Virus record (IMG/VR): IMGVR_UViG_3300032304_000621
Coordinates: 1 to 42,599 of that record
Reading direction: 5' to 3' (one strand)
DNA length: 42,599 nucleotides
DNA from: a virus
Under the pieces are notes generated by a model. It was not told the origin of the DNA. It ran no database searches and saw nothing but the letters and a program-made list of their open reading frames with translations. The position numbers were made by a program, and so were the translations under genes. Below are positions 16,517 to 23,593 of this stretch, one piece after another; the first letter of the stretch is position 1, and every line of letters begins with the position of its first letter.

Positions 16517-16698
16517 CGCTTTGTTTCTTTCATGTGGATGATGGCGTTATACATCATCTTTGTTTCAACAATCGCTTCCAAGGCGGCGGTAAGTGCTTCG
16601 TCATACTTGTTGTGCAACATCGCTTGGTGTGCGCGTTCAAGTGCATCCTCAGCCTTCATGCACGGTTGCGCGTAGTCAATCAACTCAACAGTCCCCAT
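16513..16698 (-). CDS. Small helical phage protein
   Basis: 61 residues from the ATG at 16698, chosen because GGAGAG precedes it by 4-6 bases; two earlier ATGs would enlarge the overlap with the polymerase gene. The protein is almost entirely alpha-helical (AEDALERAHQAMLHNKYDEA then LTAALEAIVETKMMYNAI), and small proteins of this type recur beside phage replication genes. No enzymatic motif is visible. It overlaps the polymerase 3' end by 14 bp and the nuclease start by 4 bp, so it is probably an accessory factor made with them. Confidence 0.65.
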   Translation of the reverse strand: MGTVELIDYAQPCMKAEDALERAHQAMLHNKYDEALTAALEAIVETKMMYNAIIHMKETKR

Positions 16699-18520
16699 AA
16701 CTCTCTCCATATCCTGCTTCACAGTTCAGCGGAATACCTTTTGCCCATTTGGGCACGTGCCTCATACACTGCATCACGTAGTCCATAGCTTCTTGTGCTT
16801 CTTCCTTGGGAGCCACACACGCCACAGCATCGTGAACAGTCATTACTACACGGTACTTCTTCGCTATCAATAACATCTGCTCACCAATGATGATACGTGC
16901 CAAGCCCTGACAAATGTTCTCTGTCAACTTGCCGCCGTACAACTTCACTGGCCCTTTTCGTGAGTCATAAATATACTGCAATTTACCCTGCGGGTCTACC
17001 ATTTTTCGCAGGTTTGGGTACCGCTGGTACAAACCATTAGGCATCAAGATTCCCGCCTTGTGTATCTCAATACAACCGTTGCCCCACCGTGCGGTTTGCC
17101 CTGCGGCTAGAGCACTAATTGCCGTGGAGCCTGCCTGCCACAAAGCAGGGATGTAGGGGTAAGTGTCGCGGTAGGTCTTGATGATTCCAGCGGCTTCTGG
17201 TTCACTGACCTGCACACCGAAAGTCTTGAGTTGCGCTTGGAACTTCGTACCGCCCATGCCATAGCCTGCGCCAAGAATCGTTGTTTTCCCAACGAAACGC
17301 TCTTGCGCCGATATATCTTCACGCGCTTTGTTGTAGATCGCTGACGCCATGATCTTGTACACATCTTCACCATTGGCAAATGCCTCCACCAAATCTGTTT
17401 GTCCTGCAAACCATGCAAGCACCCGTGCTTCAATCTGTGATGAGTCGCAGTCAATCACCACGTAACCCTCTGGTGCAAGGATGGACTTCTTCAACTTGTT
17501 CGCGTTCTCACCACGTGATGGGAAGTTTTGGAAATTGAGTTTGTCCGACCCACCCCACCGTCCCGTGTGGGCGGCGTAGTAAGCGAGAGGTACAGGTATC
17601 AAGCCACGGGTGGCAATCCCAATCAGGCGCTCGGTTCTGGTTTCCTCCAACGTAGTTTTGTTACCCAATCGTGCGGCAACAAGTGTCTGCACACGTTCAT
17701 CAGGGTGTTCAGCCAGCGCCTTGAAACCTTCGTCACTCTTAGCCAGCGCCAACGCTTCCTTGCCCGTAGTCGGACTGATCTTCATGGGCGGTTCAACACC
17801 AAGCCCACGTAGTAGTTCTGCAAACTTGTTGTTGGACATGAGGTCTTCCAACTGTGCGCCTGCCGCCGTAAGAAGTTTGGACTTCCTATCACGTACTTCT
17901 GTGAGATGGTTTTCAAGTAGTTCTGGATCGAGCCTCAAAACAGGTTCTGTAAACATCCTGATAGTGAGGTCAATCAGCTTGAGTTCCAGCTTCGATGTAG
18001 AAGCCGCCAGCATTTCGTTCAGCAGGATGATGAACAACTTGTAGGTCAACTCCACATCGTTCTTGCAATACAAACCGTATTGACGTAGTTCGCTTGGGGA
18101 AAAGTCCTCGCGCTTCATGTTGATCGCCCACACGGTGTCATCACCCTTCTGACCAAGCCCGTAGTGCTGTGTCAGCTTGTGTAGGCTACCGCCAACTTCC
18201 GTACCGTGAATGGCACGTGCCATGCTCAACGTGTCACCGATTGCCATAGGCTTGATGTTGAAGTGCCAACTCAGGATTGCCATGTCAAACATTGCATTGT
18301 GTGCAACCGCCATGCTGTTAGCCCAATCGAACGTCTGCAAGTAGCTGTACGTCTCAAGGTAGTCGCCACTAAACCAATCTGCGGGTTCATCGTTGACTTT
18401 GACGGACACACCAATCACATGAAAGCGCGGGTCACGAACGTACTCCTCTGTCGTTTGCTTCTTGAAACCCAAGTCACCATTGGTGAAGTACGTCTCAAAG
18501 TCCACTGTTATTACGTTCAT
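16685..18520 (-). CDS. Family A DNA polymerase with 3'-5' exonuclease
   Basis: 611 residues, similar in length to phage Pol I-like replicative enzymes. The exonuclease domain is intact: ExoI VDFETY (D7, E9), ExoII AHNAMFDM (D79) and ExoIII YCKNDVEL (Y151, D155). The polymerase domain has motif A VIDCDSSQIEARVL (D357, E364), motif B GKTTILGAGYGMGG (K412, Y420), and motif C VHDA (H563, D564). It should copy the phage genome with proofreading, primed by the PrimPol at 8251-11124. No 5' nuclease domain is present. An Rz-type upstream leader is not evident; it follows the tandem small-gene array in the same direction. Confidence 0.9.
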   Translation of the reverse strand: MNVITVDFETYFTNGDLGFKKQTTEEYVRDPRFHVIGVSVKVNDEPADWFSGDYLETYSYLQTFDWANSMAVAHNAMFDMAILSWHFNIKPMAIGDTLSMARAIHGTEVGGSLHKLTQHYGLGQKGDDTVWAINMKREDFSPSELRQYGLYCKNDVELTYKLFIILLNEMLAASTSKLELKLIDLTIRMFTEPVLRLDPELLENHLTEVRDRKSKLLTAAGAQLEDLMSNNKFAELLRGLGVEPPMKISPTTGKEALALAKSDEGFKALAEHPDERVQTLVAARLGNKTTLEETRTERLIGIATRGLIPVPLAYYAAHTGRWGGSDKLNFQNFPSRGENANKLKKSILAPEGYVVIDCDSSQIEARVLAWFAGQTDLVEAFANGEDVYKIMASAIYNKAREDISAQERFVGKTTILGAGYGMGGTKFQAQLKTFGVQVSEPEAAGIIKTYRDTYPYIPALWQAGSTAISALAAGQTARWGNGCIEIHKAGILMPNGLYQRYPNLRKMVDPQGKLQYIYDSRKGPVKLYGGKLTENICQGLARIIIGEQMLLIAKKYRVVMTVHDAVACVAPKEEAQEAMDYVMQCMRHVPKWAKGIPLNCEAGYGESYGDC

Positions 18521-18527
18521 AAATCCC

Positions 18528-18707
18528 TTAAAAGTTCAGCCCAAAGAACGATGATACATACGGTATGAATTCGTCCTTCCTGAACGTACCCATTTCGCCC
18601 GTCACGTTGTGCGTGATGCCAAACCTATCTTCATCCACGTTCCACAACCGATAGTCACCTATCTCTATCCATGCACGTTTTGCTTCGTATGCTTCTTGTT
18701 CAGTCAT
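18528..18707 (-). CDS. Small hypothetical protein
   Basis: 59 residues from the ATG at 18707, coupled to the upstream gene by an ATGA overlap and preceded by GAGGG. It reads MTEQEAYEAKRAWIEIGDYR and continues with WNVDEDRFGITHNVTGEMG, a mixed alpha/beta domain with no recognisable family. The last part, EFIPYV, is encoded by a degenerate copy of the 17-bp palindrome. It lacks the WxxxxxP motif of the six genes upstream, so it does not seem to belong to that family. Confidence 0.6.
   Translation of the reverse strand: MTEQEAYEAKRAWIEIGDYRLWNVDEDRFGITHNVTGEMGTFRKDEFIPYVSSFFGLNF
18554..18570. promoter_or_regulatory. Degenerate copy of 17-bp palindrome (14/17)
   Basis: ATACATACGGTATGAAT matches TTTCATACGGTATGAAA at 14 of 17 positions, with the CATACGGTATG core intact. 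It lies inside the coding sequence of the gene at 18528-18707. It is the only copy outside 24-32 kb and may be chance or a decayed site. Confidence 0.3.
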
Positions 18708-18979
18708 TTGCTTGCCCTCGCTATATCTGCTACTGCGTAGTACTGCTTGATAACATCTGGATGCGCGTCTGCTATCCACAATAACAACGCCTTCATGTCT
18801 TCAAGGTCTTTCCTCAACTCGTCAATGCGTATGGCATGGTCATTGGTCACTTGCCCAATGTTCACCAGTGAGTCAACGGTCAGGTTTAATTGATTGTTAA
18901 TTTGGCTTTTTACGCTGTACATATCCATTGGGCGCATCGCTGGTGGCTTTGAATATACGTGGTTGTCTTGGTGGTTCAT
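18704..18979 (-). CDS. Tandem family member 1: coiled coil plus W...P...QY motif
   Basis: 91 residues from the ATG at 18979, with ATGA overlaps at both ends. After a 40-residue N-terminal part, the segment DHAIRIDELRKDLEDM begins a heptad-like coiled coil, and the C-terminus is LLWIADAHPDVIKQYYAVAD followed by IARASK. It is clearly paralogous to the next gene upstream, which has DHANIIDALKQQLKDM and then a matching W...HP...EY tail. No enzyme motif is visible. A scaffold, adaptor or oligomerisation role is possible but unproven. Confidence 0.7.
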   Translation of the reverse strand: MNHQDNHVYSKPPAMRPMDMYSVKSQINNQLNLTVDSLVNIGQVTNDHAIRIDELRKDLEDMKALLLWIADAHPDVIKQYYAVADIARASK

Positions 18980-19260
18980 CTGCTGGCCTCCGTTAAATCT
19001 CCTATTGCGTTGTATTCCGCAAAGATAGTTGGGTGTGTGGTGGTTGCCCAATCCATGAATCCCTGCATGTCTTTGAGTTGTTGCTTCAACGCATCAATGA
19101 TGTTGGCATGATCACTCAGCATAAGCATCACATCTGCCATCAGCTTGTCCTGCTCTTGCGCCAAGTCGGTCATACTGCTTATGCGGTCACCGTTCTGTAT
19201 CTTTGGTCGTGCGGCAGGGCGGTCACGGTACCTCTCCCATGCTGTTGGTGCTTTACTCAT
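18976..19260 (-). CDS. Tandem family member 2: coiled coil plus W...P...EY motif
   Basis: 94 residues, ATG at 19260 with AGGAGAG upstream. An N-terminal basic region (WERYRDRPAARPK) leads into a long helix (DHANIIDALKQQLKDM) and the family tail MDWATTTHPTIFAEYNAIGD followed by LTEASR. It resembles member 1 most closely, sharing D-H-A, I-D-x-L, the D-M before the tail, W, HP, Y and the final A-S-(K/R). ATGA overlaps couple it to its neighbours. Function unknown. Confidence 0.7.
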   Translation of the reverse strand: MSKAPTAWERYRDRPAARPKIQNGDRISSMTDLAQEQDKLMADVMLMLSDHANIIDALKQQLKDMQGFMDWATTTHPTIFAEYNAIGDLTEASR

Positions 19261-19595
19261 CTGTTCTCTCCTGCTTCGGTTATGTCCAGCAAGGCTTTGT
19301 GTTGCGATTGCAGTTCCTCATAGTTCTCCACAGTACGTTGCAGGATGTACCGCAACTCCTCTACTTCCTTCTTCAACTCCATCATTTCACCCCACGGTGT
19401 CATCGCCCCTTGTGTCCACGTTCGTGGGTTTGGGTTGTTCAGTATGGTGTTGTGCTGTTGTAGGATTGAATTTTGAAGCTGTGACGGGTGCACGTTGTTC
19501 CATCCCCCCGCCTGTTGTGCGGGGTTCGTGTTGGTAGTTGTTGTGGTGTGGGTCAGACCACTCTGCCCACCAAGGATGCCGTCAAATATCCCCAT
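19257..19595 (-). CDS. Tandem family member 3 (divergent)
   Basis: 112 residues. The N-terminal half is unlike the others: a Gly-rich start (MGIFDGILGGQSG), a Thr/Asn run (THTTTTTNTNPAQQAGG) and a Q/N-rich segment. It then has a coiled coil (MMELKKEVEELRYILQRTVE) and a C-terminus ENYEELQSQHKALLDITEAG, which aligns with the family tail although the W and P are lost. It overlaps its upstream neighbour by 14 bp and has GAGGT before the ATG. It is probably a family member that gained a new N-terminus. Confidence 0.6.
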   Translation of the reverse strand: MGIFDGILGGQSGLTHTTTTTNTNPAQQAGGWNNVHPSQLQNSILQQHNTILNNPNPRTWTQGAMTPWGEMMELKKEVEELRYILQRTVENYEELQSQHKALLDITEAGENR

Positions 19596-19929
19596 TGCCT
19601 ACCTCGTACTTCACCGCTTGGCCTGACGCTTTGACTTGTGCCGCCCCGTACCCCCGCGCCATTTTTTCCCACTCATTGGTTTTACCCAACTCCTCCAACT
19701 CGCGTATGGATACGTATTGCTCCAACAACTCAGGGTGCGTTTCTTTCACCCACTCGTGAAATTTATCCAAGGGTCTCATTCGATTCCATATAGCTTCCAT
19801 CGTGTTGTTTTGGGATGTGAGTCGGTCATGTAGGGTATTGATTTGTTTCATAACAAACGGGTGGATGAGCGCTTCCTTATCCACAACTGCCCCAGTTAAT
19901 TCAAGTCCAGTATCTTCTTGTTCAATCAT
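19582..19929 (-). CDS. Tandem family member 4: W...P...QY motif, extended C-terminus
   Basis: 115 residues, ATG at 19929 preceded by GGAG and overlapping the upstream stop (ATGA). A helical region with MKQINTLHDRLTSQNNTMEA leads into the motif FHEWVKETHPELLEQYVSIR then ELEELGK, the best example of the W-x5-P-x5-QY pattern. Unlike members 1 and 2 it continues about 30 residues further (NEWEKMARGYGAAQVKASG). The N-terminus is acidic. Function unknown. Confidence 0.7.
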   Translation of the reverse strand: MIEQEDTGLELTGAVVDKEALIHPFVMKQINTLHDRLTSQNNTMEAIWNRMRPLDKFHEWVKETHPELLEQYVSIRELEELGKTNEWEKMARGYGAAQVKASGQAVKYEVGNGDI

Positions 19930-20180
19930 TTAATTTCTCCAAAAAATTTGTGTTTAGCTTCGTACTCTGCCGCTTCAATTTCTTTGACTGCGTTGTACTG
20001 CTCGATGATTTCGGGATAGGTGTCCTTAATCCACCCTAGTGCCTTGCGCGTATGTTGACTGGTGATGATTTCCGTCTTCAAGGCGTTCTCCAATTCAAGA
20101 ATCTTCTGCCGCACCTGTGGGTCAAGGAATGGGTTGCTACGCCACTCACCAAGTTCTTGTTCTTTAGGTTCGTTACTCAT
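19926..20180 (-). CDS. Tandem family member 5: W...P...QY motif
   Basis: 84 residues from the ATG at 20180, preceded by GGAATTAGGA and coupled by ATGA overlaps on both sides. A short N-terminal part (LDPQVRQKILELENALKTE) forms a helix, followed by LGWIKDTYPEIIEQYNAVKE then IEAAEYEAKHKF. The motif is nearly identical in pattern to member 4 (W-[IV]-K-[DE]-T-[HY]-P-E-[IL]-[IL]-E-Q-Y). Function unknown; the C-terminus is basic. Confidence 0.7.
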   Translation of the reverse strand: MSNEPKEQELGEWRSNPFLDPQVRQKILELENALKTEIITSQHTRKALGWIKDTYPEIIEQYNAVKEIEAAEYEAKHKFFGEIK

Positions 20181-20473
20181 ATTCCTAATTCCCTTTTTAG
20201 TCTGTTTGGTTCTTCTGACGCTTTCTGCAAGTCCATCAACGACTTGTACTGCACGTATGTTTCGGGGTACACCTCCAGCAACCATGTATAAAAGCCATTG
20301 ATGTGTTCGATTTTTTTCTTGGCGTGGCGCACCTCTGCACGTAAGTCATTCATGTCTGCCTTATGTTCCGCGCCTGCCTCGGCCAAAGCCTGTTTTACTT
20401 CCCGCAAAAGCTTCGATTCAAACCCATCACGCGCCCAATCTTCGATGCCACTTGGGGGTCGGTTGTACGCCAT
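20177..20473 (-). CDS. Tandem family member 6: W...P...QY motif
   Basis: 98 residues from the ATG at 20473, one base after the upstream stop; a TTG at 20485 is possible. The long helix LLREVKQALAEAGAEHKADM continues as NDLRAEVRHAKKKIEHI, then comes the family tail FYTWLLEVYPETYVQYKSLM followed by DLQKASEEPNRLKREL. It is the first of the six related genes to be translated after the 203-residue DNA-binding candidate upstream. Confidence 0.7.
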   Translation of the reverse strand: MAYNRPPSGIEDWARDGFESKLLREVKQALAEAGAEHKADMNDLRAEVRHAKKKIEHINGFYTWLLEVYPETYVQYKSLMDLQKASEEPNRLKRELGI

Positions 20474-20474
20474 G

Positions 20475-21086
20475 TCAGCCACCAAAGATTTGCTTCAGTT
20501 CAATATACAACTCACGCGCCTGCAATACGCTCAGACCATCCAACGCTTCTTTGGCAGTCCATGTGGATTTGATGGTGGGTGCAGTGTTGTGGGTAGCTGT
20601 GGTGGGTATGGGTTGTGGCACTAAGTCACTGATACCAAGCTGTACCCCCACCGATTCGCGCTCTGCGGCCTTCGCCGCTTTTGCGGCACGGGCTTTCTCT
20701 GCACGGGCAACTGCGGCTTTGTAGCGTTCCTTCGCGGCTTTCTTATGGGCTAACCGTACTTCGTCAGGCACTGCTGTGTAGTTGTATGTAATGTGTCCCT
20801 TCTCAGGCACTGCCGCTTCTCGCGTAACGTGGTATGAATCTGTAACCTGCTTGAGTGTTGAAGAGATATATGATTCTTGTATCTCTGGGTACTTTGCCAA
20901 AACACGTTTACGTATCTCAAGGCTATTGATACCGGGGTTTGCTACGATAAATTCCATTACCTTAGATACTGTTGTGCGTTTCTTTTCCATTGTGTTCTCC
21001 TGTGGTTGATTTGCTTGTGCGTCTTGGTTGTCCCATTCGGTCAGGACTGCTTTCACTTTCGACATTTCCTCTGCTAGTGTTCCCAT
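20475..21086 (-). CDS. Putative winged-helix DNA-binding protein with Ala/Lys-rich linker
   Basis: 203 residues from the ATG at 21086, chosen because GGAGGA lies 5 nt upstream, inside the end of the nuclease gene. Residues about 30-100 (KVMEFIVANPGINSLEIRKR then VLAKYPEIQESYISSTLKQV) look like a winged-helix domain, with helices, a recognition helix and a beta hairpin (HITYNYTAV). A long Lys/Ala/Arg helix follows (about 110-145), then a Pro/Thr linker and a short C-terminal helix pair ending QARELYIELKQIFGG. A DNA-binding regulator or replication accessory is likely. It directly precedes the tandem family. Confidence 0.6.
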   Translation of the reverse strand: MGTLAEEMSKVKAVLTEWDNQDAQANQPQENTMEKKRTTVSKVMEFIVANPGINSLEIRKRVLAKYPEIQESYISSTLKQVTDSYHVTREAAVPEKGHITYNYTAVPDEVRLAHKKAAKERYKAAVARAEKARAAKAAKAAERESVGVQLGISDLVPQPIPTTATHNTAPTIKSTWTAKEALDGLSVLQARELYIELKQIFGG

Positions 21087-21087
21087 T

Positions 21088-21390
21088 TCATCCTCCATAA
21101 GTTGCGATACTGTCTAACATGGCCTCCACGTCATGCAGGTTGTCTTCCCGCACAACAATGGCTCGACCTCCCGAATCCCTGATTTGCTTCAGGTTCTTCT
21201 CCTGTAACGCAGTGGTCTTACCCTTACCTGCCTTACATTCGATTGCGAAAAACACTCCGTTGTAGCACCCAACAATGTCGGGTATACCTGCTGAACCAAA
21301 CCCACCCGCCACGGGGTAGAAGTAGTACAAGCCAAAGTGCTCTTTAAGAATCTTCACGACTGCTGTTTTAACTTTCTTCTCTGGTGTCAT
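21088..21390 (-). CDS. VRR-NUC domain nuclease
   Basis: 100 residues from the ATG at 21390 (MTPEKKVKTAVVKIL). It has the pattern of phage VRR-NUC proteins, a PD-(D/E)XK branch: GSAGIPDIVGCYNGVFFAIE then CKAGKGKTTALQEKNLKQI and SGGRAIVV. Predicted catalytic residues are D in GIPD, then E and K in IECK. Such single-domain nucleases can act on branched DNA such as Holliday junctions, so it may resolve recombination or replication intermediates. The downstream gene's ribosome site lies inside its last codons. Confidence 0.85.
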   Translation of the reverse strand: MTPEKKVKTAVVKILKEHFGLYYFYPVAGGFGSAGIPDIVGCYNGVFFAIECKAGKGKTTALQEKNLKQIRDSGGRAIVVREDNLHDVEAMLDSIATYGG

Positions 21391-21403
21391 AACAATGCCT
21401 CGC

Positions 21404-21817
21404 CTACTTCTTCGACTTCCCTTTGTCTTTCCTTGCGGTGCGCCGCTTCGAGTTGTTTGCCATCGACTCTCGTAAAAGGCCAGCACGTCTTGAAGGTACG
21501 CCCATCTGCTTGGCTATGTGGCTCACCATGTTGTCGCTCAGTCCGTAGTCCATTGCGACTGACGCATGTTTCTCTCCCGTCAACAACCTCTTGCATATCG
21601 CCTCGTTGCGTTGGTGTCTTATCCTCTGTCTCTCCACCGCATCTGCGTGTGCGGGTATGTGTTTCTGCATCGTTCTCCATAGTCCATCTCCAATCTCGTA
21701 TGTGTTGTACTTGTATGCACATGTTGTGCATGATCTCTTGCGCCTGTTGACCGTATCGGAATACAGATCACGTGTCTCAAGCACCGTGGTCAGGCTGTTG
21801 CACTTCGGACACTTCAT
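21404..21817 (-). CDS. Zinc-ribbon (NrdR-like N-terminus) plus HTH protein
   Basis: 137 residues from the ATG at 21817. The N-terminus MKCPKCNS...RRKRSCTTCAYKYNTYE resembles the zinc ribbon of NrdR regulators, with C3, C6, C30 and C33 as ligands. A second half (ICKRLLTGEKHASVAMDYGL followed by SDNMVSHIAKQMGV) looks like a helix-turn-helix, and the C-terminus is strongly basic (SKRRTARKDKGKSKK). It lacks the NrdR ATP-cone, so it is not NrdR itself. It is probably a phage transcription regulator. It overlaps the next gene upstream by 41 bp. Confidence 0.7.
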   Translation of the reverse strand: MKCPKCNSLTTVLETRDLYSDTVNRRKRSCTTCAYKYNTYEIGDGLWRTMQKHIPAHADAVERQRIRHQRNEAICKRLLTGEKHASVAMDYGLSDNMVSHIAKQMGVPSRRAGLLRESMANNSKRRTARKDKGKSKK

Positions 21818-21989
21818 CTTCAAAGATTTCCTTACCCGTTTCTACGATGCCACCCTCCATCATCTTCCGCACGACTGCCATTTGTGATGCGTTCACAATC
21901 AACCTTGTGGGTTTGTCTTGTATGGTTTCGTCTTTGAACATGTCCTGCATTTGCGTTAGCACATCTTCTATGCTTAGTTGTTTAGTCAT
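21777..21989 (-). CDS. Small hypothetical protein
   Basis: 70 residues, ATG at 21989, overlapping both neighbours: 8 bp with the 46-residue gene upstream and 41 bp with the zinc-ribbon gene downstream. The sequence MTKQLSIEDVLTQMQDMFKD then ETIQDKPTRLIVNASQMAVV is a helical, acidic domain with one beta-strand. No family recognised. The long overlap with the zinc-ribbon gene is unusual but both products look protein-like. Confidence 0.5.
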   Translation of the reverse strand: MTKQLSIEDVLTQMQDMFKDETIQDKPTRLIVNASQMAVVRKMMEGGIVETGKEIFEDEVSEVQQPDHGA

Positions 21990-22122
21990 TCTTTAACCCC
22001 TTGATAAACACCGCAAAGCTATTTACCGTGTCTGCGCCAAACGCCCATGTAAACCGTTGCAACTCAGTCACTATCTCGTCAATAGTTTCGTTACGCACCG
22101 CACGTTTCTCTTCATCAGTCAT
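21982..22122 (-). CDS. 46-residue hypothetical protein
   Basis: ATG at 22122 with AAGGATTGAC upstream (the end of the membrane-peptide gene before it). The product begins MTDEEKRAVRNETIDEIVTE and ends QRFTWAFGADTVNSFAVFIKGLKND. It is an amphipathic helical peptide without a clear membrane segment. Overlaps with both neighbours and a good ribosome site support it as a real gene. Confidence 0.5.
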   Translation of the reverse strand: MTDEEKRAVRNETIDEIVTELQRFTWAFGADTVNSFAVFIKGLKND

Positions 22123-22123
22123 G

Positions 22124-22255
22124 TCAATCCTTTAAGTACCAAGTTTCTAAAAAACTGCTGATAGCTAGATAGCCAAACAACACTACTACCAACGTCACCA
22201 CACCTACCCCCATCAGTAGGCATATCAATCCAATGTTTGCTAAATCAGAGTCCAT
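22124..22255 (-). CDS. 43-residue single-pass membrane peptide
   Basis: ATG at 22255 preceded by GAGGTGAGGT. The product has a hydrophobic segment LICLLMGVGVVTLVVVLFGY (residues about 10-29) and a short C-terminal tail (FLETWYLKD). It looks like a small inner-membrane protein. The stop is one base from the next start. Role unknown; small holin-like or regulatory membrane peptides are possible. Confidence 0.55.
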   Translation of the reverse strand: MDSDLANIGLICLLMGVGVVTLVVVLFGYLAISSFLETWYLKD

Positions 22256-22263
22256 ACCTCACC

Positions 22264-22335
22264 TCAATTCTGTGCAAGGTAGTACGCCGCACACACAATC
22301 AGCAAGACAACAAGCAAAGGCCATTGTGGTTTCAT
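22264..22335 (-). CDS. 23-residue hydrophobic microprotein
   Basis: The start overlaps the stop of the gene ending at 22332 (ATGA), and the stop lies 8 bases before the next start, with that gene's ribosome site between. The product MKPQWPLLVVLLIVCAAYYL plus AQN is a single predicted membrane helix with a Lys at the N-terminus. Its close fit between two coupled genes argues for translation. Too short for family assignment. Confidence 0.45.
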   Translation of the reverse strand: MKPQWPLLVVLLIVCAAYYLAQN

Positions 22336-22715
22336 TCTTCACCTCTCTTTTCGTTTATGTAATACAAACTGTCGTTGACTTTGAAGCCAACCTCTCTCAC
22401 GTACACACCTTCATCTGTGATACGCAACATGGATACGGCTTCCATCACCCACTTAGACACATCTGCCTGTGGTATGTTTGTTTGTAGCCTATCACCAGAA
22501 CTTGGCAATGTAAAGTCTACTACATCAAACGTACCATCGGGGTTGATAGATACCCTAAGAACATCTTGTGTTGGTAGGTTTGTTGTCATGTAGTAGGCTT
22601 GGTGGTAACGCTTGGTGAAGCGTAGGTCAAGAAAGATTGACTGCGCCAATGCGTCATTAGAATCCGCCAATCGTTTCTGAAACCGCTCCCAATCTAGGAA
22701 GTCAGGTGCGCTCAT
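22332..22715 (-). CDS. Hypothetical protein, paralogous C-terminus to the next gene
   Basis: 127 residues, ATG overlapping the upstream stop (ATGA). Helical N-terminus (FLDWERFQKRLADSNDALAQ), a beta-rich middle (LRVSINPDGTFDVVDFTLP), and a C-terminus VSMLRITDEGVYVREVGFKV then NDSLYYI that resembles the last 35 residues of the 293-residue protein made just before it. The shared segment suggests a duplicated domain, perhaps a self-interacting or partner-binding unit. Function unknown. Confidence 0.6.
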   Translation of the reverse strand: MSAPDFLDWERFQKRLADSNDALAQSIFLDLRFTKRYHQAYYMTTNLPTQDVLRVSINPDGTFDVVDFTLPSSGDRLQTNIPQADVSKWVMEAVSMLRITDEGVYVREVGFKVNDSLYYINEKRGEE

Positions 22716-23593
22716 AGAAACACCCAGTACAACGTACTGTTGATCTTCACACCCACATCCATGATGGAACTACCTGCGTTGCCAATCTGCAGTACGGCAA
22801 CCTTGTCTGATATTTCTTGTGGCACATCGGCCAAGTCATACACCACCTTGCGTTCCTCCCCATCAATCTGATACTCAACTGAGTTTGGTTTAGCCCAAAC
22901 AAAACATGTGCGCGGCTTGTATGCTGATACTTGTTTGAGCATCTCGTCTTCTGCGGCAAGCAACTGCACACCTGCGGTGAACTCCTTGGTCAACGGTACA
23001 TACCCTGTGCGAATCATGTTACGCATCTCGTCCAGTATGGTGCTTCGATCTATACGTGCCGCACCTATCAATCTGTCACCCGCAGGTTCACGGATAGTGT
23101 TCAACGCCACACCTAAGTCACCCATCTTGTCTGCTCTCAATTCCTCAAACAGTATGGGCTTCAAGAACTGCATAGCGTTCTTGATCGCGTTGGAAAAGTT
23201 TTTGGTCTTCTTGGACTTGTAGCCCTCGCTGTATGACGCGAACTTCTCGTTCTGAATACGCTGTGACTTCACCACATACAAAATATCTTTGTTGTTGTCA
23301 GCCATCTCCATACCAATCGTACCCACACCCATGTCGGGCGCATCCTTGTAGGCAATACCCACATCTGCATACACACGGTAGCCTTTACCGTTGTACCAAG
23401 CAGGGCGGTGATCAAGGCGCAACACAACATCTGAACGCTTGTGCTTCATCTCATTCCAAAACTTAATCAACCCTTGCGTGACGGGAACCTCGTCACACAA
23501 CCAATGTGGGTGGCTGTTGGCCTTGGCTTCGTTCACGGCGTGAACGTAGTCGGTGTACCTTGTAGTACCTAAAAAATCTTCCTGTTTAATCAT
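22712..23593 (-). CDS. Hypothetical 293-residue protein of the AAA+/VWA operon
   Basis: ATG at 23593 with AGGAGTGAA upstream. The protein has a helical N-terminus, a beta-rich region (RPAWYNGKGYRVYADVGIAY, MGVGTIGMEMADNNKDILYV), a Lys-rich helix (YKSKKTKNFSNAIKNAMQFL), and a C-terminal beta module ending VAVLQIGNAGSSIMDVGVKI then NSTLYWVFL. That module resembles the C-terminus of the next gene downstream (VGFKVNDSLYYI). No catalytic motif is recognised. It lies downstream of the DUF3150, AAA+ and VWA genes and probably belongs to the same transcript. Confidence 0.65.
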   Translation of the reverse strand: MIKQEDFLGTTRYTDYVHAVNEAKANSHPHWLCDEVPVTQGLIKFWNEMKHKRSDVVLRLDHRPAWYNGKGYRVYADVGIAYKDAPDMGVGTIGMEMADNNKDILYVVKSQRIQNEKFASYSEGYKSKKTKNFSNAIKNAMQFLKPILFEELRADKMGDLGVALNTIREPAGDRLIGAARIDRSTILDEMRNMIRTGYVPLTKEFTAGVQLLAAEDEMLKQVSAYKPRTCFVWAKPNSVEYQIDGEERKVVYDLADVPQEISDKVAVLQIGNAGSSIMDVGVKINSTLYWVFL

